From the NCBI RefSeq assembly GCF_017377655.1, contig NZ_JAFREL010000026.1, forward strand, positions 1 through 64,000: DNA of 64,000 nucleotides. Reading direction: 5' to 3'. A program made the translations under genes and the position numbers. Source of the DNA: Candidatus Enterococcus ferrettii (lineage in GTDB: Bacteria > Bacillota > Bacilli > Lactobacillales > Enterococcaceae). Shown here in pieces: positions 62,622 to 64,000 of the stretch (positions within the stretch are counted from its first letter, which is position 1; each line of letters opens with the position of its first letter). A model generated the notes under the pieces. That model had not been told where the DNA came from. It saw nothing but the letters and a program-made list of their open reading frames with translations, and did no database searches.

Positions 62622-62656
62622 AAAATAGATTTAGATTGTTAAGGAGGTGCCAATCA

Positions 62657-63097
62657 ATGAAACTTCATGAATTAAAACCTGCAGAAGGTTCTCGTAAAGT
62701 ACGCAATCGTGTCGGTCGCGGGACTTCATCAGGCAATGGTAAAACTTCTGGTCGTGGACAAAAGGGTCAAAACTCTCGTTCAGGTGGAGGCGTACGTTTA
62801 GGCTTTGAAGGGGGACAAACTCCTTTATTCCGTCGTTTGCCAAAACGTGGATTTACTAACGTAAATCGCAAAGAATACGCAGTAGTTAATTTGGATGTTC
62901 TTAACCGCTTTGAAGACGGAACAGAAGTAACTCCAGTTGTTTTAGTAGAAGCTGGAATCGTCAGCAACGAAAAAGCTGGAATTAAAGTATTAGCTAAAGG
63001 GACTTTAGAGAAAAAACTAACAGTCAAAGCTGCAAAATTCTCGAAAGCTGCACAAGAAGCAATTGAAGCTGCAGGTGGATCAATTGAGGTGATCTAA
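62657..63097 (+). CDS. rplO: 50S ribosomal protein L15
   Basis: 146 residues from ATG 62657 ([20 protein letters not shown]). The Gly/Arg-rich stretch [18 protein letters not shown] and [18 protein letters not shown] are diagnostic. AAGGAGGTG precedes the start. The stop overlaps secY by one base (TAATG). Confidence 0.98.
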   Translation: MKLHELKPAEGSRKVRNRVGRGTSSGNGKTSGRGQKGQNSRSGGGVRLGFEGGQTPLFRRLPKRGFTNVNRKEYAVVNLDVLNRFEDGTEVTPVVLVEAGIVSNEKAGIKVLAKGTLEKKLTVKAAKFSKAAQEAIEAAGGSIEVI

Positions 63098-64000
63098 TGT
63101 TTAAACTTTTAAAGGATTCTTTTAAGGTAAAAAACATCCGATCTCGTATCCTATTTACAGTACTGATTTTACTGGTTTTTAGAATTGGTGCTCAGATTAC
63201 TGTACCCGGGGTTGATGCCAGTGGTTTGCAAGGGTTAAGCGAGATGCCATTTTTCAGAATGTTGAATATGGTCAGCGGTTCAGCTATGCAAAATTTCTCA
63301 ATTTTTTCTATGGGAGTTTCTCCCTACATCACAGCATCCATTGTAATTCAATTATTGCAAATGGATATTGTGCCAAAATTTGTCGAATGGTCCAAGCAAG
63401 GTGAAGTAGGACGGAAAAAGTTGAATCAAGCGACACGTTACTTGACGTTAGTTTTAGCATTCATCCAATCTGTTTCTATCACGGCAGGATTTAACTATTT
63501 TGCACAATTTGGCTTTGTGCCAGATCGTGATATGCAAACCTTCATTACTATCGGTGTCATCTTAACTGCTGGTACGATGGTGGTTACTTGGTTAGGAGAA
63601 CAAATTACGGAAAAAGGAATTGGGAATGGCGTTTCTATGATTATCTTTGCAGGGATCGTTTCTCGATTACCGCAAAGTATTGTAGATATTTATGATGACT
63701 ATTTCGTAAACATTGAATCAAGCGAAATTTGGAAATCTGTCATTTTTGTTGTAATCCTAGTGGCTGCAATGCTGTTAATCATTGTATTTGTTACTTACTT
63801 CCAACAAGCGGAAAGAAAAATTCCGATTCAATACACAAAACAAGTCGTTGGAGCACCAACCAGCAGTTATTTACCTTTAAAAGTAAATGCTGCAGGAGTT
63901 ATTCCGGTTATCTTTGCCAGTTCGTTCATTGCAACACCCAATGCGGTACTGCAAGCCTTAGCTGGTCGTTACGGCGCTGAAGACTGGTTTGATATTTTAA
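63097..64000 (+). CDS. secY: Preprotein translocase subunit SecY (3' truncated by window end)
   Basis: 301 residues are visible and the frame is still open at base 64000. [20 protein letters not shown], the plug region after PGVDASGL, SIFSMGVSPYITASIVIQLL and ITEKGIGNGVSMIIFAGIV identify SecY; six to seven of ten membrane helices are present. It forms the protein-export channel. GAGGTG at the end of rplO supplies the ribosome-binding site. Confidence 0.97.
   Translation, partial: MFKLLKDSFKVKNIRSRILFTVLILLVFRIGAQITVPGVDASGLQGLSEMPFFRMLNMVSGSAMQNFSIFSMGVSPYITASIVIQLLQMDIVPKFVEWSKQGEVGRKKLNQATRYLTLVLAFIQSVSITAGFNYFAQFGFVPDRDMQTFITIGVILTAGTMVVTWLGEQITEKGIGNGVSMIIFAGIVSRLPQSIVDIYDDYFVNIESSEIWKSVIFVVILVAAMLLIIVFVTYFQQAERKIPIQYTKQVVGAPTSSYLPLKVNAAGVIPVIFASSFIATPNAVLQALAGRYGAEDWFDIL

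Overview
This 64 kb window is chromosomal DNA from a low-GC Gram-positive bacterium, most likely Enterococcus or a close relative. That reading rests on the str and S10-spc ribosomal clusters with Firmicutes-type S14 and S5, the DUF960, L25/Ctc and TraX neighbourhood, strong AGGAGG ribosome-binding sites, GTG/TTG starts, several PTS operons, T-boxes and cre-like sites. The species is not certain; the sugar-rich accessory content would fit a large-genome enterococcus. I see no phage, insertion sequence, CRISPR array, rRNA or tRNA gene.

Layout. 1-1.8 kb: the tail of a winged-helix regulator and an orphan FtsE-like ATPase. 1.8-7.4 kb: a DeoR-type regulator divergent from a hexitol operon (SDR dehydrogenase, fused mannitol-type EIICBA, MtlD-like dehydrogenase, HAD phosphatase). 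7.7-8.9 kb: an Rpn/PD-(D/E)XK gene with a strong internal start and a duplicated copy of its C-terminal module. 9.1-14.5 kb: an NAD-themed stretch with a sirtuin, an acetyltransferase-chorismate mutase fusion and a NiaR-type repressor, then a PTS EIIBC / ADP-ribosylglycohydrolase-fold / GntR operon. 14.6-18.7 kb: def and a two-component/ABC module. 18.8-24.3 kb: rpsO, pnp, a manganese (yybP-ykoY) riboswitch, a 560-base unexplained leader and kup. 24.3-29.3 kb: an AraC regulator divergent from a 2,3-diaminopropionate catabolism operon. 29.5-36.6 kb: two paralogous ascorbate-family (UlaA/SgaT-like) PTS operons. 36.6-48.7 kb: efflux and membrane proteins, rplY, rRNA pseudouridine synthase, udk, gpmA and rpiA. 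48.8-64 kb: rpsL-rpsG-fusA-tuf, then the S10/spc cluster from rpsJ to the start of secY.

The most unusual system lies at 29.5-36.6 kb. Operon 1 encodes a PRD regulator whose C-terminal EIIA domain has its own internal start, then EIIB, EIIC and an orphan TrpA-like TIM barrel. Operon 2 is a paralogous EIIA-EIIB-EIIC set preceded by two tandem T-boxes, both with an apparent UGG (Trp) specifier. A tryptophan-starvation-controlled PTS next to a TrpA-like lyase suggests uptake of a compound that feeds indole or tryptophan metabolism. The arrangement is visible in the sequence; the function is inference.

Other recurring themes are short in-frame products translated from inside larger genes (Rpn, PRD regulator) and structured leaders in front of housekeeping genes (rpsO, pnp, rplY, rpsL, tuf, rpsJ).
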